Assembly (NCBI GenBank): GCA_040381215.1
Contig: JBEIHO010000003.1
Coordinates: 1 to 64,000, forward strand
Length of the DNA stretch: 64,000 nucleotides
Source of the DNA: SZUA-430 sp040381215
GTDB lineage: Bacteria; Pseudomonadota; Alphaproteobacteria; Micropepsales; Micropepsaceae
Direction of reading: 5' to 3'
Shown here: piece by piece, positions 24,345 through 32,124 of the stretch
Layout: every line of letters starts with the position of its first letter
Position numbering within the stretch: position 1 is the first letter of the stretch
The notes under the pieces: model-generated
The model's database searches: none
What the model was told of the DNA's origin: nothing
The model's input: only the letters and a program-made list of their open reading frames with translations
Made by a program: the position numbers and the translations under genes

Positions 24345-25849
24345 TGCACTGCGTTCCGATCTTCGACGACTTCAAGACCGGCTATGCGGCAGGCCGTCCG
24401 CAGATCGTTCACCGGACACTTGTCGCTGACCTCGACACACCTGTTTCGGCGTGGCTGAAGCTGGGCGCCAATGATCCCTATTCCTTCCTGCTGGAGAGCG
24501 TGCAGGGAGGAGAGGTGCGCGGGCGCTATTCCATCATCGGCCTGAAGCCAGACCTGGTCTGGCGCTGCCGGGGCGGCGCGGCTGAGTTGCGCAGTGTCGA
24601 AGGCGCCGGGTTTGTCCCGGAGACGGAGGCACCCCTCGCCTCTCTTCGGTCGTTGCTGGCGCGGGTACGGGTGGACATTCCGCACGGGCTGCCGCCGATG
24701 ACGTCGGGACTGTTCGGGTACATGGGCCATGACATGGTGCGGCTCATGGAGGAACTGCCAGAGCCCAATCCCGATCCGCTTGGCGTGCCGGACGCGCAAC
24801 TCGTGCGCCCGACAGTGGTTGCCATCTTCGATTCCGTGCGGGCCAACATAGTCATCGCGACACCCTGCTTTCCTCAAGCCGGCGTCGACGCGGCCAGCGC
24901 CTACGAGCGCGCGGGCGAGCGGCTGTCGGCGGTGGCTGTCGATTTTTCGCGCAGCGCTTCCCTGCCTGAGGCGCCCGACGCCGGTGAAGGCGACTTCGGT
25001 CCCCCGCAGTCGAATACGACCCACGCGGATTATCTGGCGCTTGTCGAGCGTGCCAAGGAATACATCCGCGCCGGCGACATCTTCCAGGTCGTGCCGAGCC
25101 AGCGTTTTCGGCGGCGTTTCGGGCGTCACCCGTTCCAGCTCTACCGCGCGCTGCGCCGGCTCAATCCGTCGCCTTACCTCTATTTCCTGAATTATCCGGG
25201 TTTCTCTGTCGTTGGTTCGAGCCCGGAGATCCTGGTGCGCGTGCGTGACGGGGCCGTGACCATCCGGCCGATCGCCGGCACGATCCGTCGCGGCGAGACA
25301 CCCGAAGAGGATCGCAAGCTGGCTGACACGCTGCTTGCCGACCCCAAGGAGCGGGCCGAGCACCTCATGCTGCTCGACCTCGGGCGCAACGATGTCGGGC
25401 GCGTTTCGGTGACAGGGACCGTGCAGGTCACGGAGCAGTTCGTGATCGAGAAGTACAGCCACGTCCAGCACATCGTCTCGAATGTGCAGGGACGCCTGCG
25501 CGCCGACAAGGATGTGCTTGATGCGCTGGTGGCCGGGTTCCCGAACGGAACCACGAGCGGGGCGCCCAAGATACGCGCGCTGGAGATCATCGACGAGCTC
25601 GAGCGCGAAAAGCGCGGCATCTACGGTGGCGCCGTCGGTTATTTCTCGGCGGCCGGCAACATGGATATGTGTATCGCGCTGCGTACCGCGATTGTGAAAG
25701 ACGGGATGATGTATGTGCAGGCTGGTGGCGGTGTCGTTGCAGACAGCGATCCGCAGGCCGAGTACATGGAGACTGTCTTCAAGTCCAAGGCGCTGTTTGC
25801 CGCCGCGGACGAGGCCAATCGGCTCGCTGACGGTCTCCAGAACCGATAG
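24341..25849 (+). CDS. trpE: Anthranilate synthase component I
   Basis: TrpE makes anthranilate from chorismate with ammonia supplied by TrpG, the first committed step to tryptophan. The 502-residue protein has the N-terminal regulatory part with the Trp-binding-type LLESVQGGEVRGRYSIIG (LLES motif) and the chorismate-binding core: DIFQVVPSQRF, IRPIAGTIRRGETPEEDR, LMLLDLGRNDVGRVS, FPNGTTSGAPKIRALEII and QAGGGVVADSDPQAEY. The start overlaps the ppiD stop (ATGATG), so no leader peptide or attenuator can precede it. trpG is 1.8 kb away, beyond an aldehyde dehydrogenase on the opposite strand. Confidence 0.96.
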   Translation: MMHCVPIFDDFKTGYAAGRPQIVHRTLVADLDTPVSAWLKLGANDPYSFLLESVQGGEVRGRYSIIGLKPDLVWRCRGGAAELRSVEGAGFVPETEAPLASLRSLLARVRVDIPHGLPPMTSGLFGYMGHDMVRLMEELPEPNPDPLGVPDAQLVRPTVVAIFDSVRANIVIATPCFPQAGVDAASAYERAGERLSAVAVDFSRSASLPEAPDAGEGDFGPPQSNTTHADYLALVERAKEYIRAGDIFQVVPSQRFRRRFGRHPFQLYRALRRLNPSPYLYFLNYPGFSVVGSSPEILVRVRDGAVTIRPIAGTIRRGETPEEDRKLADTLLADPKERAEHLMLLDLGRNDVGRVSVTGTVQVTEQFVIEKYSHVQHIVSNVQGRLRADKDVLDALVAGFPNGTTSGAPKIRALEIIDELEREKRGIYGGAVGYFSAAGNMDMCIALRTAIVKDGMMYVQAGGGVVADSDPQAEYMETVFKSKALFAAADEANRLADGLQNR

Positions 25850-25868
25850 GCCGTTTGATGGCGTCATG

Positions 25869-25907
25869 AAAAAGGGGCCGGCTTCGCCTGAAGCCGGCCC
25901 CGTTTTT
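25869..25907. terminator. Strong bidirectional intrinsic terminator
   Basis: Perfect 12-bp arms GGGGCCGGCTTC and GAAGCCGGCCCC enclose GCCT. T-runs flank it on both strands (GTTTTT to the right; the AAAAA on the left is TTTTT on the other strand). It ends trpE from the left and the aldehyde dehydrogenase from the right. Confidence 0.92.
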
Positions 25908-25924
25908 GTGGTCGCGCGCTGGCG

Positions 25925-27355
25925 TCAGGCGACCTGGTAGCCGAGGACGGCCTTGACCTCGAGGAACTCCTTGAAGCCGTGCTCGCCCCATTCGCGTCCG
26001 GTGCCCGACTGCTTGTAGCCGCCGAAGGGTGCGCCGAAATCGGCACCGGCTCCGTTCAGGTGAACGTTGCCCGTGCGAAGACGTGCGGCCACCTTGCGGG
26101 CGTGCTCGACGGTGCCTGACTGCACATACCCCGACAATCCGTACGGCGTGTCGTTGGCGAGGCGGATGGCCTCTTCCTCGGTGTCGTAGGGCAGGATCGA
26201 CAGGACGGGTCCGAAGATTTCCTCGCGGGCGATCGTCATGTCATTGGTCACGTTCGCAAAGACCGTGGGGCGTACATAGTAGCCGCGGTTGAGGCCCTCG
26301 GGGCGTCCGAGGCCGCCTGTCACCAGCGTCGCGCCTTCGTCGATGCCCTTCTTGATGAGGGCCTGGATCTTGTTGAACTGCGTCTCCGAGACGACCGGAC
26401 CCATCGTCGTGCCTTCGCCGAAGGGATCACCGACCTTGACGCTTTCGGCTGTTGCCTTGGCGATGGCGATGGCGTCGTTCTGTTTGCCGCGGGGCACGAA
26501 CATGCGCGTCGGCGCGTTGCAGGACTGGCCCGAATTCGTGAAGCAGTGGATCACGCCGCCGGCAACGGCCTTCTTCAGGTCTGCGTCATCGAGGACGATG
26601 TTTGCAGACTTGCCGCCGAGTTCCTGCGCAACGCGCTTGACGGTGTCGGCTGCAGCCTTGGCCACCGCCACGCCTGCGCGGGTCGAGCCGGTGAAGGACA
26701 TCATGTCGATCGCCGGGTGCGCGGACATGGCCTCGCCCACCGACGGGCCGTCACCGTTCACGAGATTGAATACACCCGCGGGGACGCCGGCCTCATGCAG
26801 CACATCGGCCACAAGCATCGCGTTCAGCGGTGCGACTTCGGAGGGCTTGAGGACCATCGTGCATCCCGCAGCGAGGGCCGGGGCGACCTTGCACATGATC
26901 TGGTTTACCGGCCAGTTCCAGGGCGTGATCATGCCAACGACGCCAACGGGCTCGTAGATGATGCCTGTCGTGCCCTTGACGTGCTCGAACTCGAAGTCCT
27001 TGAGGATCTTCATGGTCTGCATGATGTGGGCGACGCCGGTTGCGGCCTGTGCCGCCTTCGAGAGGCCGAGCGGAGCACCCATCTCGAGGGAAATCGTCTC
27101 GACGAATTCCGCGTAGCGCCGCTGGTAGACTTCGAGGATCTTCTGCAGCAGCGCGAGGCGTTCCTCACGGGTTGTCAGCGAGAACGTGTCGAAGGCACGC
27201 CGGGCTGCGGCCACGGCCTTGTCGACGTCGGCCTTGGAGCCCATGCTGATGAGCCCGACCGGCTCTTCGTTGGCGGGGTTGATCACTTCCAGCGTCTTCG
27301 GCGTGACCGGATCGACCCACTTGCCGTCGATGTAGAACTGAAGACGTTGTTTCAT
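25925..27355 (-). CDS. NAD(P)-dependent aldehyde dehydrogenase
   Basis: This 476-residue enzyme is a full-length ALDH-superfamily member that oxidises an aldehyde to the acid. Visible motifs are TPWNWPVNQIMCKVAPALAAG (cofactor-binding Asn region), FTGSTRAGVAVAKAAADTVKRVAQELGGKSANIVL with the general-base Glu in ELGGKS, and the catalytic Cys in NSGQSCNAPTR. The closing EEIFGPVLSILPY is also conserved. Substrate is not readable. ATG 27355 was chosen for its match to family starts (KQRLQFYIDGKWV). The gene lies against the direction of the trp genes, between trpE and trpG, ending at a shared terminator. Confidence 0.93.
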   Translation of the reverse strand: MKQRLQFYIDGKWVDPVTPKTLEVINPANEEPVGLISMGSKADVDKAVAAARRAFDTFSLTTREERLALLQKILEVYQRRYAEFVETISLEMGAPLGLSKAAQAATGVAHIMQTMKILKDFEFEHVKGTTGIIYEPVGVVGMITPWNWPVNQIMCKVAPALAAGCTMVLKPSEVAPLNAMLVADVLHEAGVPAGVFNLVNGDGPSVGEAMSAHPAIDMMSFTGSTRAGVAVAKAAADTVKRVAQELGGKSANIVLDDADLKKAVAGGVIHCFTNSGQSCNAPTRMFVPRGKQNDAIAIAKATAESVKVGDPFGEGTTMGPVVSETQFNKIQALIKKGIDEGATLVTGGLGRPEGLNRGYYVRPTVFANVTNDMTIAREEIFGPVLSILPYDTEEEAIRLANDTPYGLSGYVQSGTVEHARKVAARLRTGNVHLNGAGADFGAPFGGYKQSGTGREWGEHGFKEFLEVKAVLGYQVA

Positions 27356-27613
27356 GGCATGTCCCTTGTCGCGGTTGAAAATATCGGTGGCGGGCTTGTC
27401 CCGAGGGGCGGGCCGCCGGATGGGCGGCAATATAACCGCCGCATGGCCCCGGTTCACCATCGAAATACGCATCCCAAAGCCCTTTTGGGGGAAGGATCTG
27501 GTCCCGGTTAAGAAGAAATGCACGCCAAGCGCAGGTTCGCGCAGGAATCGCATACCATCGCCGGGGGGAAGCGATTATTCTGGCCATCATTGAACCGCCA
27601 TGCGAACGACGAC
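27356..27613. other. Divergent intergenic region between aldehyde dehydrogenase and trpG
   Basis: This 258-base gap must hold promoters for both genes. A short frame runs from about 27518 into trpG, in phase with it, but carries only one Trp codon and no family resemblance. A GGCGG/CCGCC repeat near 27424-27441 is the only structure seen. There is no sign of a trpL-type attenuator with a Trp-codon run and alternative stems. Confidence 0.45.
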
Positions 27614-28189
27614 ATGATCCTGCTCATCGACAACTACGATAGTTTCACCTGGAACCTGGTGCATTACCTCGGGCAATTGGGGGCAGAGGTTGTCGTTGTT
27701 CGCAATGACGAACTGACGGTTGAAGAGGTGGACAAGCGGGGTCCCAAGGCGGTGGTCTTGTCACCGGGTCCCTGCGACCCCGACAAGGCGGGGATCTGCC
27801 TTGACCTGGTTCGCCGGCTCGGGTCGCGCCTGCCCATTCTGGGCGTCTGTCTTGGTCACCAGACCATCGGTCAGGTCTATGGGGGGCGCGTCGTGCGTGC
27901 AGCGGCGCCGATGCACGGGAAGGTCAGCGTGATCCACCACTTCGGCACCAGCGTCTTCAAGGGGTTGCCGGAGCGTTTCGAGGCCACGCGATATCACTCG
28001 CTGGTCGTGGAGCGCGCGAGCCTGCCTGCTGACCTGCTGATAACGGCAGAAACCGATGACGGGACCATCATGGGGCTTTGCCACCGCATGTTCCCGGTGC
28101 ACGGCGTGCAATTCCATCCCGAGAGCATCGCAACGCAGAACGGGCATGCCCTGCTGCGCAATTTCCTCGATATCGCGCACGCCGCATGA
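27614..28189 (+). CDS. trpG: Anthranilate synthase component II (glutamine amidotransferase)
   Basis: TrpG hydrolyses glutamine and passes ammonia to TrpE; the same protein could also serve p-aminobenzoate synthase. The 191-residue class I amidotransferase begins MILLIDNYDSFTWNLVHYLG and shows LSPGPCDPDKAG, the catalytic Cys in LGVCLGHQTIGQ, and the His-Glu pair in VQFHPESIAT. The open frame extends upstream to 27518 without resemblance. Its stop overlaps the next start (ATGA), so trpG-trpDC are coupled. Because the aldehyde dehydrogenase interrupts the path from trpE, trpG must have its own promoter within 27356-27613; no leader with a Trp-codon run is visible there. Confidence 0.95.
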   Translation: MILLIDNYDSFTWNLVHYLGQLGAEVVVVRNDELTVEEVDKRGPKAVVLSPGPCDPDKAGICLDLVRRLGSRLPILGVCLGHQTIGQVYGGRVVRAAAPMHGKVSVIHHFGTSVFKGLPERFEATRYHSLVVERASLPADLLITAETDDGTIMGLCHRMFPVHGVQFHPESIATQNGHALLRNFLDIAHAA

Positions 28190-29997
28190 GCAGCGAGACG
28201 TTCAAGCCCCTGCTGGCCCGTGTTGCCTCCGGCGCGTTGTTGACCGACAGCGAGGCCTCGCGCGCATTCGAGATCATCTTGCGCGGAGAGGCAAGCGAGG
28301 CGCAGATCGCATCGTTTGTCTCTTTCCTTCACATGCGCGGAGAGACGCCCGGCGAGATAGCTGCGGCGGCGCAGGTGCTGCGCGACAACATGGTCCGGGT
28401 GAAAGCGCCGCCCCATGCCATCGACATGGTCGGCACGGGCGGCGATGGCGCTGGCACGCTCAACATCTCGACCGCAGCTGCCATCGTGGTCGCGGCCTGC
28501 GGTGTCAAGGTCGCGAAACATGGCAACCGGGCGCTGTCGTCGCGCAGTGGTGCTGCTGACGTGCTGGCGGCGCTGGGCGTGCGCCTGACGTTGCCGGCTG
28601 CGCAGATCAGCCGCTGCATCGAGCAGGCCGGCATCGGCTTCATGTTCGCGCCCGACCATCATGCGGCGCTGGCGCATGTCGGTGCCGTTCGCAAGCAGCT
28701 GGGTTTCAGGACCGTGTTCAACCTGCTCGGGCCCTTGTGCAATCCAGCGGGCGTGGACAGGCAGCTGGCCGGGGTCTTCGCGGCGCGGTGGCTGGAACCC
28801 TATGCGGAAGTGTTGCGTCTGCTTGGATCGAAGCGGGCCTGGGTGGTGCACGGCGAGGATGGGCTCGACGAATTGTCGATCTCGGGGCCAACGCAGGTCG
28901 CGGAATTGCGCGACGGCGCCATCAGGCGCTTCGTGGTCACGCCCGAAGAGGCAGGCCTGCCGCGCCACGCGATGGCCGAGATCATCGGCGGGGATGCGGC
29001 CGCCAATGCAGCCGCGCTTCGTCGGCTGCTGGACGGCCAGACCGGTGCCTATCACGACATCGTGTGCCTCAACGCAGCTGCCGGGCTGGTGGTGGCGGAT
29101 GCGGTGCCTGACCTTGCGACCGGTGTGGCCCGTGCCCGCGAGGCCATCGGCTGCGGTGCGGCGCGACAGGTTCTGGACGCTCTCATCAGGACCAGCCTGC
29201 CCGATAATGTGCTGAGTTCGATCGCCGCCTACAAGGTGGAGGAGATCCGTGCCGCGCGCGCGCGCGTGGATGATCGCGCGATCGCTGCGCGCGCACGCAG
29301 CGCGCCTCCCGTTCGTCCCTTCCGGTTGGCGCTTGAGCGTGCCATCGCCGATGGTCGACCCGCGCTCATCGCGGAAATCAAGAAGGCAAGCCCCTCGAAG
29401 GGTTTGATCCGGCCTGATTTCGATCCCCCTGCGCTGGCGCAAGCCTATGAGCGGGGCGGTGCGTCGTGCCTGTCGGTGCTGACCGATGGCCCGTCGTTCC
29501 AGGGAAGCGATGCCTATCTTGTGGCGGCGCGGGCGGCGACCGGCCTGCCGGTGCTGCGCAAGGACTTCCTGTTCGATCCCTATCAGGTGGTGGAAGCGCG
29601 GGCGCTGGGTGCGGATTGCATTCTCATCATCATGGCAGCGGTGACCGATGACCAGGCGCGGTCCCTCCAGGAAGCAGCCAGGGATTGGGGCATGGATGCC
29701 TTGTTCGAGGTACACGACGAGGACGAGATGGCGCGAGCGCTCGCGCTGCGGCCTTCGCTTGTCGGGATCAATAACCGCGACCTGATGAAATTCCGCACCG
29801 ACCTTGGCGCGACGGAGCGGCTGGCCCCCTTGGTGCCGCCTGGTCTTCTGGTGGTGTCCGAAAGCGGTATCAATACACACGCAGACCTCGAGCGGCTCGG
29901 GAAATCAGGCGTGCGTTCGTTCCTGGTCGGAGAAAGCCTCATGCGCGAAGCCGATGTCGAGGCGGCGACGCGGCGGCTGCTGCGAGGTGCTGCATGA
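28186..29997 (+). CDS. trpDC: Fused anthranilate phosphoribosyltransferase - indole-3-glycerol phosphate synthase
   Basis: One continuous 603-residue frame carries two enzymes that are separate in most alphaproteobacteria. Residues 1-337 are TrpD: MVGTGGDGAGTLNIST, KHGNRALSSRSGAAD and the LGFRTVFNLLGPLCNPAG segment are intact. Residues about 338-603 are TrpC: SSIAAYKVEEIRAAR, LIAEIKKASPSKGLI, VLRKDFLFDPYQVVEARALGAD, VGINNRDLMKF and VVSESGI. The junction is ALIRTS-LPDNVLSSIAAYK with no linker, so the TrpD stop and TrpC start have simply been lost. Both active sites look complete. The start overlaps trpG by ATGA, and the stop overlaps the moaC ATG. Confidence 0.93.
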   Translation: MSSETFKPLLARVASGALLTDSEASRAFEIILRGEASEAQIASFVSFLHMRGETPGEIAAAAQVLRDNMVRVKAPPHAIDMVGTGGDGAGTLNISTAAAIVVAACGVKVAKHGNRALSSRSGAADVLAALGVRLTLPAAQISRCIEQAGIGFMFAPDHHAALAHVGAVRKQLGFRTVFNLLGPLCNPAGVDRQLAGVFAARWLEPYAEVLRLLGSKRAWVVHGEDGLDELSISGPTQVAELRDGAIRRFVVTPEEAGLPRHAMAEIIGGDAAANAAALRRLLDGQTGAYHDIVCLNAAAGLVVADAVPDLATGVARAREAIGCGAARQVLDALIRTSLPDNVLSSIAAYKVEEIRAARARVDDRAIAARARSAPPVRPFRLALERAIADGRPALIAEIKKASPSKGLIRPDFDPPALAQAYERGGASCLSVLTDGPSFQGSDAYLVAARAATGLPVLRKDFLFDPYQVVEARALGADCILIIMAAVTDDQARSLQEAARDWGMDALFEVHDEDEMARALALRPSLVGINNRDLMKFRTDLGATERLAPLVPPGLLVVSESGINTHADLERLGKSGVRSFLVGESLMREADVEAATRRLLRGAA

Positions 29998-30806
29998 GCA
30001 AGCTGACGCACCTCAACGACAAGGGGCAGGCGCACATGGTGGACGTCTCGGGGAAGGCGCCGACCGAGCGTTCGGCGATGGCCGAAGCGATCGTGCGCAT
30101 GCAGCCGGATACGCTGGCGATGATCCTTGAAGGCGAGGTGCCGAAGGGTGATGTCCTGGCCGTGGCGCGTGTCGCGGGGATCATGGCGGCGAAGAAGACG
30201 TCCGAATTGATACCCCTCTGCCACCCGTTGCCCATTTCCGGGGTCACGGTGCTGTGCGAGCCCGACGAGGCGGAATGCATCGTGCGTGTGCTCGCGACGG
30301 TCCGCGTGACCGGGAACACGGGCGTCGAGATGGAGGCGTTGACGGCGGCTGCGGTGGCGGCGCTCACGATCTATGACATGCTGAAGGCCGTCGAGCGCGG
30401 GATCTCGATTGAAGCTGTACGCCTCATGTCGAAGGAAGGCGGCAAATCCGGCACCTATCGGGCCGAGGACGCAGCAAGCGGGCCCAAGCCCCATGCGGCA
30501 TTGCGGCGAGCCAGCGCCGTGCAGATCAAGGCGCGGCGCGCTCGGCCATCGGCCACCGTGAAGGAAGTCACCACCGAGGCGCCACCGCGCAAGGCCGTTG
30601 CCGATATCTCAGGCAAGCGCGATGCCGTTCGTCGTTTCATGCAGGCGCGCGGGTTGACCGCACATGCGTGGGCGCGCGACGCCGGCTTGTCGGTGGGGGT
30701 GCTTTATTCCTTCCTGCACGGGCGATCGCACGCCTTGTCGCGGGCCGAGGAGCAGAAGCTTGCGTTGGCGGCGGGTGTCGACCCGGAAGACCTTTACAGG
30801 GGCTGA
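29994..30806 (+). CDS. moaC: Cyclic pyranopterin monophosphate synthase MoaC with C-terminal helix-turn-helix domain
   Basis: Residues 1-158 are a complete MoaC, which makes cyclic pyranopterin monophosphate in molybdenum cofactor synthesis: KKTSELIPLCHPLPISGV, TGNTGVEMEALTAAAVAALTIYDMLKAV and LMSKEGGKSGTY are intact. MoaC normally stops here. Instead a basic linker (159-207) leads to about 60 residues (208-270) that read as a helix-turn-helix module: RDAVRRFMQARGLTAHAWARDAGLSVGVLYSFLHGRSHALSRAEEQKLALAAGV. The spacing resembles XRE/Cro-type HTH domains. The fusion frame is continuous. moeA follows three bases later. Whether the tail binds DNA is unknown. Confidence 0.93.
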   Translation: MSKLTHLNDKGQAHMVDVSGKAPTERSAMAEAIVRMQPDTLAMILEGEVPKGDVLAVARVAGIMAAKKTSELIPLCHPLPISGVTVLCEPDEAECIVRVLATVRVTGNTGVEMEALTAAAVAALTIYDMLKAVERGISIEAVRLMSKEGGKSGTYRAEDAASGPKPHAALRRASAVQIKARRARPSATVKEVTTEAPPRKAVADISGKRDAVRRFMQARGLTAHAWARDAGLSVGVLYSFLHGRSHALSRAEEQKLALAAGVDPEDLYRG

Positions 30807-30809
30807 TCC

Positions 30810-32000
30810 ATGATCCCTGTCCGTGAGGCGCAGGAGCGCGTGCTGGCCAGCCTTTCTCCGGTGGAAGTGCAGGATGTCCTGCTCGGCGATTGCTGTGGCC
30901 GCGTTCTGGGCAGGCCCGTGGCGGCACGCGTGACGCACCCGCCCGCGGATGTCAGTGCGATGGACGGGTACGCCGTGCGCGCCTCCGGCCTGCGTCAGTT
31001 TCGGGTGGCGGGCGAGTCCGCCGCTGGCAGAGGGTTCAGTGCGCCTTGCGGGCCGGGAGAGGCCGTGCGCATCTTCACGGGAGCGCCTGTGCCGGCCGGT
31101 GCGGACAGCATCGTCATCCAGGAAAACGCCCTGCGTGACGGTGACATGATGCGTCTGAAGGATGACTGCCTCGTGGTGCCGGGCAAGCATATTCGCCGCG
31201 CGGGCCATGATTTCGCGCAGGATGACATCCTGCTGGCCGCCGGCAAGCGCCTGACACCACGCGATGTGGCGCTGGCCGCGGCGATGAACCATGCCTCCCT
31301 GCCCTGCGCCCGCAGACCGCGGATTGCCATCCTGGCAACGGGCGACGAGCTGGTGGAGCCGGGAGCGATGCCGGCGCGGGACCAGATCATCAGCTCGTCT
31401 CCGGCGGGGCTTGCTGCCGAGATCGGGTTGTGGGGGGGCGAGGCCTGCCTGCTTGGCATCGCCGCCGACCGCCGCGCGGACATCCGGGCGCGCCTGGCGG
31501 ACGCAGAGGCGTTCGATCTTGTCATCACGATCGGCGGTGCCTCGGTGGGTGAGCATGATCTGGTTCAGTCCGCGCTGGCGCCTGACCTCAAGGTTGATTT
31601 CTGGAAAATCGCCATGCGGCCCGGCAAGCCGTTGATCAGCGGGACCTATCGGGGTGTCCCTTTCCTGGGGTTGCCGGGCAATCCGGTCTCGGCCTTCGTC
31701 TGCGCCCTCTTGTTCGTCAAGCCTGTCATCTATCGTCTCGTCGGAAACGTGCAGGAACCGCTGGCGTTGTTCGAGGGCGCGCTTGGGGTCGATGTCGGCG
31801 CGAACGACATGCGCCAGGATTATTGCCGGGCACGGCTCGAGCCATCCGTCGATGGTCGCTGGCTTGTGACGCCCCTGCCGGTGCAGGACTCAGGCATGCT
31901 GCGGTACCTGGCGTCCGCCCAGGCCCTGATCGTGCGCCCGCCTCACGATCCGGCGCGGAAGGCCGGCGAGCCGGTTCAGTTCCTTCCGCTGGATGGCTGA
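30810..32000 (+). CDS. moeA: Molybdopterin molybdenumtransferase
   Basis: MoeA inserts molybdate into adenylated molybdopterin. The 396-residue protein has the MoeA N-terminal region (VSAMDGYAVRAS, FTGAPVPAGADSIVIQE), the central MoCF-binding fold (ILATGDELVEPG, TIGGASVGEHDLV, FLGLPGNPVSAFV) and a C-terminal beta domain. All the family landmarks, including the Asp of MDGYA, are present. It starts three bases after moaC, a typical moaC-moeA pair, and is followed by lexA after a 124-base regulatory gap. Confidence 0.95.
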   Translation: MIPVREAQERVLASLSPVEVQDVLLGDCCGRVLGRPVAARVTHPPADVSAMDGYAVRASGLRQFRVAGESAAGRGFSAPCGPGEAVRIFTGAPVPAGADSIVIQENALRDGDMMRLKDDCLVVPGKHIRRAGHDFAQDDILLAAGKRLTPRDVALAAAMNHASLPCARRPRIAILATGDELVEPGAMPARDQIISSSPAGLAAEIGLWGGEACLLGIAADRRADIRARLADAEAFDLVITIGGASVGEHDLVQSALAPDLKVDFWKIAMRPGKPLISGTYRGVPFLGLPGNPVSAFVCALLFVKPVIYRLVGNVQEPLALFEGALGVDVGANDMRQDYCRARLEPSVDGRWLVTPLPVQDSGMLRYLASAQALIVRPPHDPARKAGEPVQFLPLDG

Positions 32001-32056
32001 TTTTCGGCAGAAAACCGCGACAAAGTAAAAATTCGTCGGGTGGGCCAAAATGTTCA

Positions 32057-32084
32057 TTGACAATTTACGGAACGTGACTAGAAC
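32057..32084 (+). promoter_or_regulatory. lexA promoter
   Basis: A perfect TTGACA -35 (32057-32062) and TAGAAC as -10 (32079-32084) are separated by 16 bases. The -10 lies entirely inside the first SOS box, so LexA bound there would block polymerase. Predicted transcript start is near 32091, about 35 bases before the lexA ATG. Confidence 0.65.
32070..32084 (-). promoter_or_regulatory. SOS box 1 (LexA operator)
   Basis: GAAC-GTGACTA-GAAC on the plus strand is GTTC-N7-GTTC read leftward, the direct-repeat operator of alphaproteobacterial LexA. It overlaps the -10 of the lexA promoter. Confidence 0.8.
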
Positions 32085-32095
32085 AAACTCAGTCT

Positions 32096-32110
32096 GTTCT
32101 AAAATTGTTC
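32096..32110 (+). promoter_or_regulatory. SOS box 2 (LexA operator)
   Basis: GTTC-TAAAATT-GTTC fits the alphaproteobacterial LexA consensus exactly. It lies 11 bases after box 1, in the opposite orientation, and ends 14 bases before the lexA ATG, around the expected transcript start. Confidence 0.85.
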
Positions 32111-32124
32111 ATGTTTTGAGGTAA

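Noticed and set aside
27356..27613. A trpL leader peptide and attenuator before trpG
   Set aside because: No short frame with consecutive Trp codons and no pair of alternative stems with a T-run was found. trpE cannot have one either since it overlaps ppiD.
27518..27613. A longer TrpG starting at 27518
   Set aside because: TrpG proteins start at MILLIDNYDSF or equivalent. The added residues are basic and match no family, though they are in frame.
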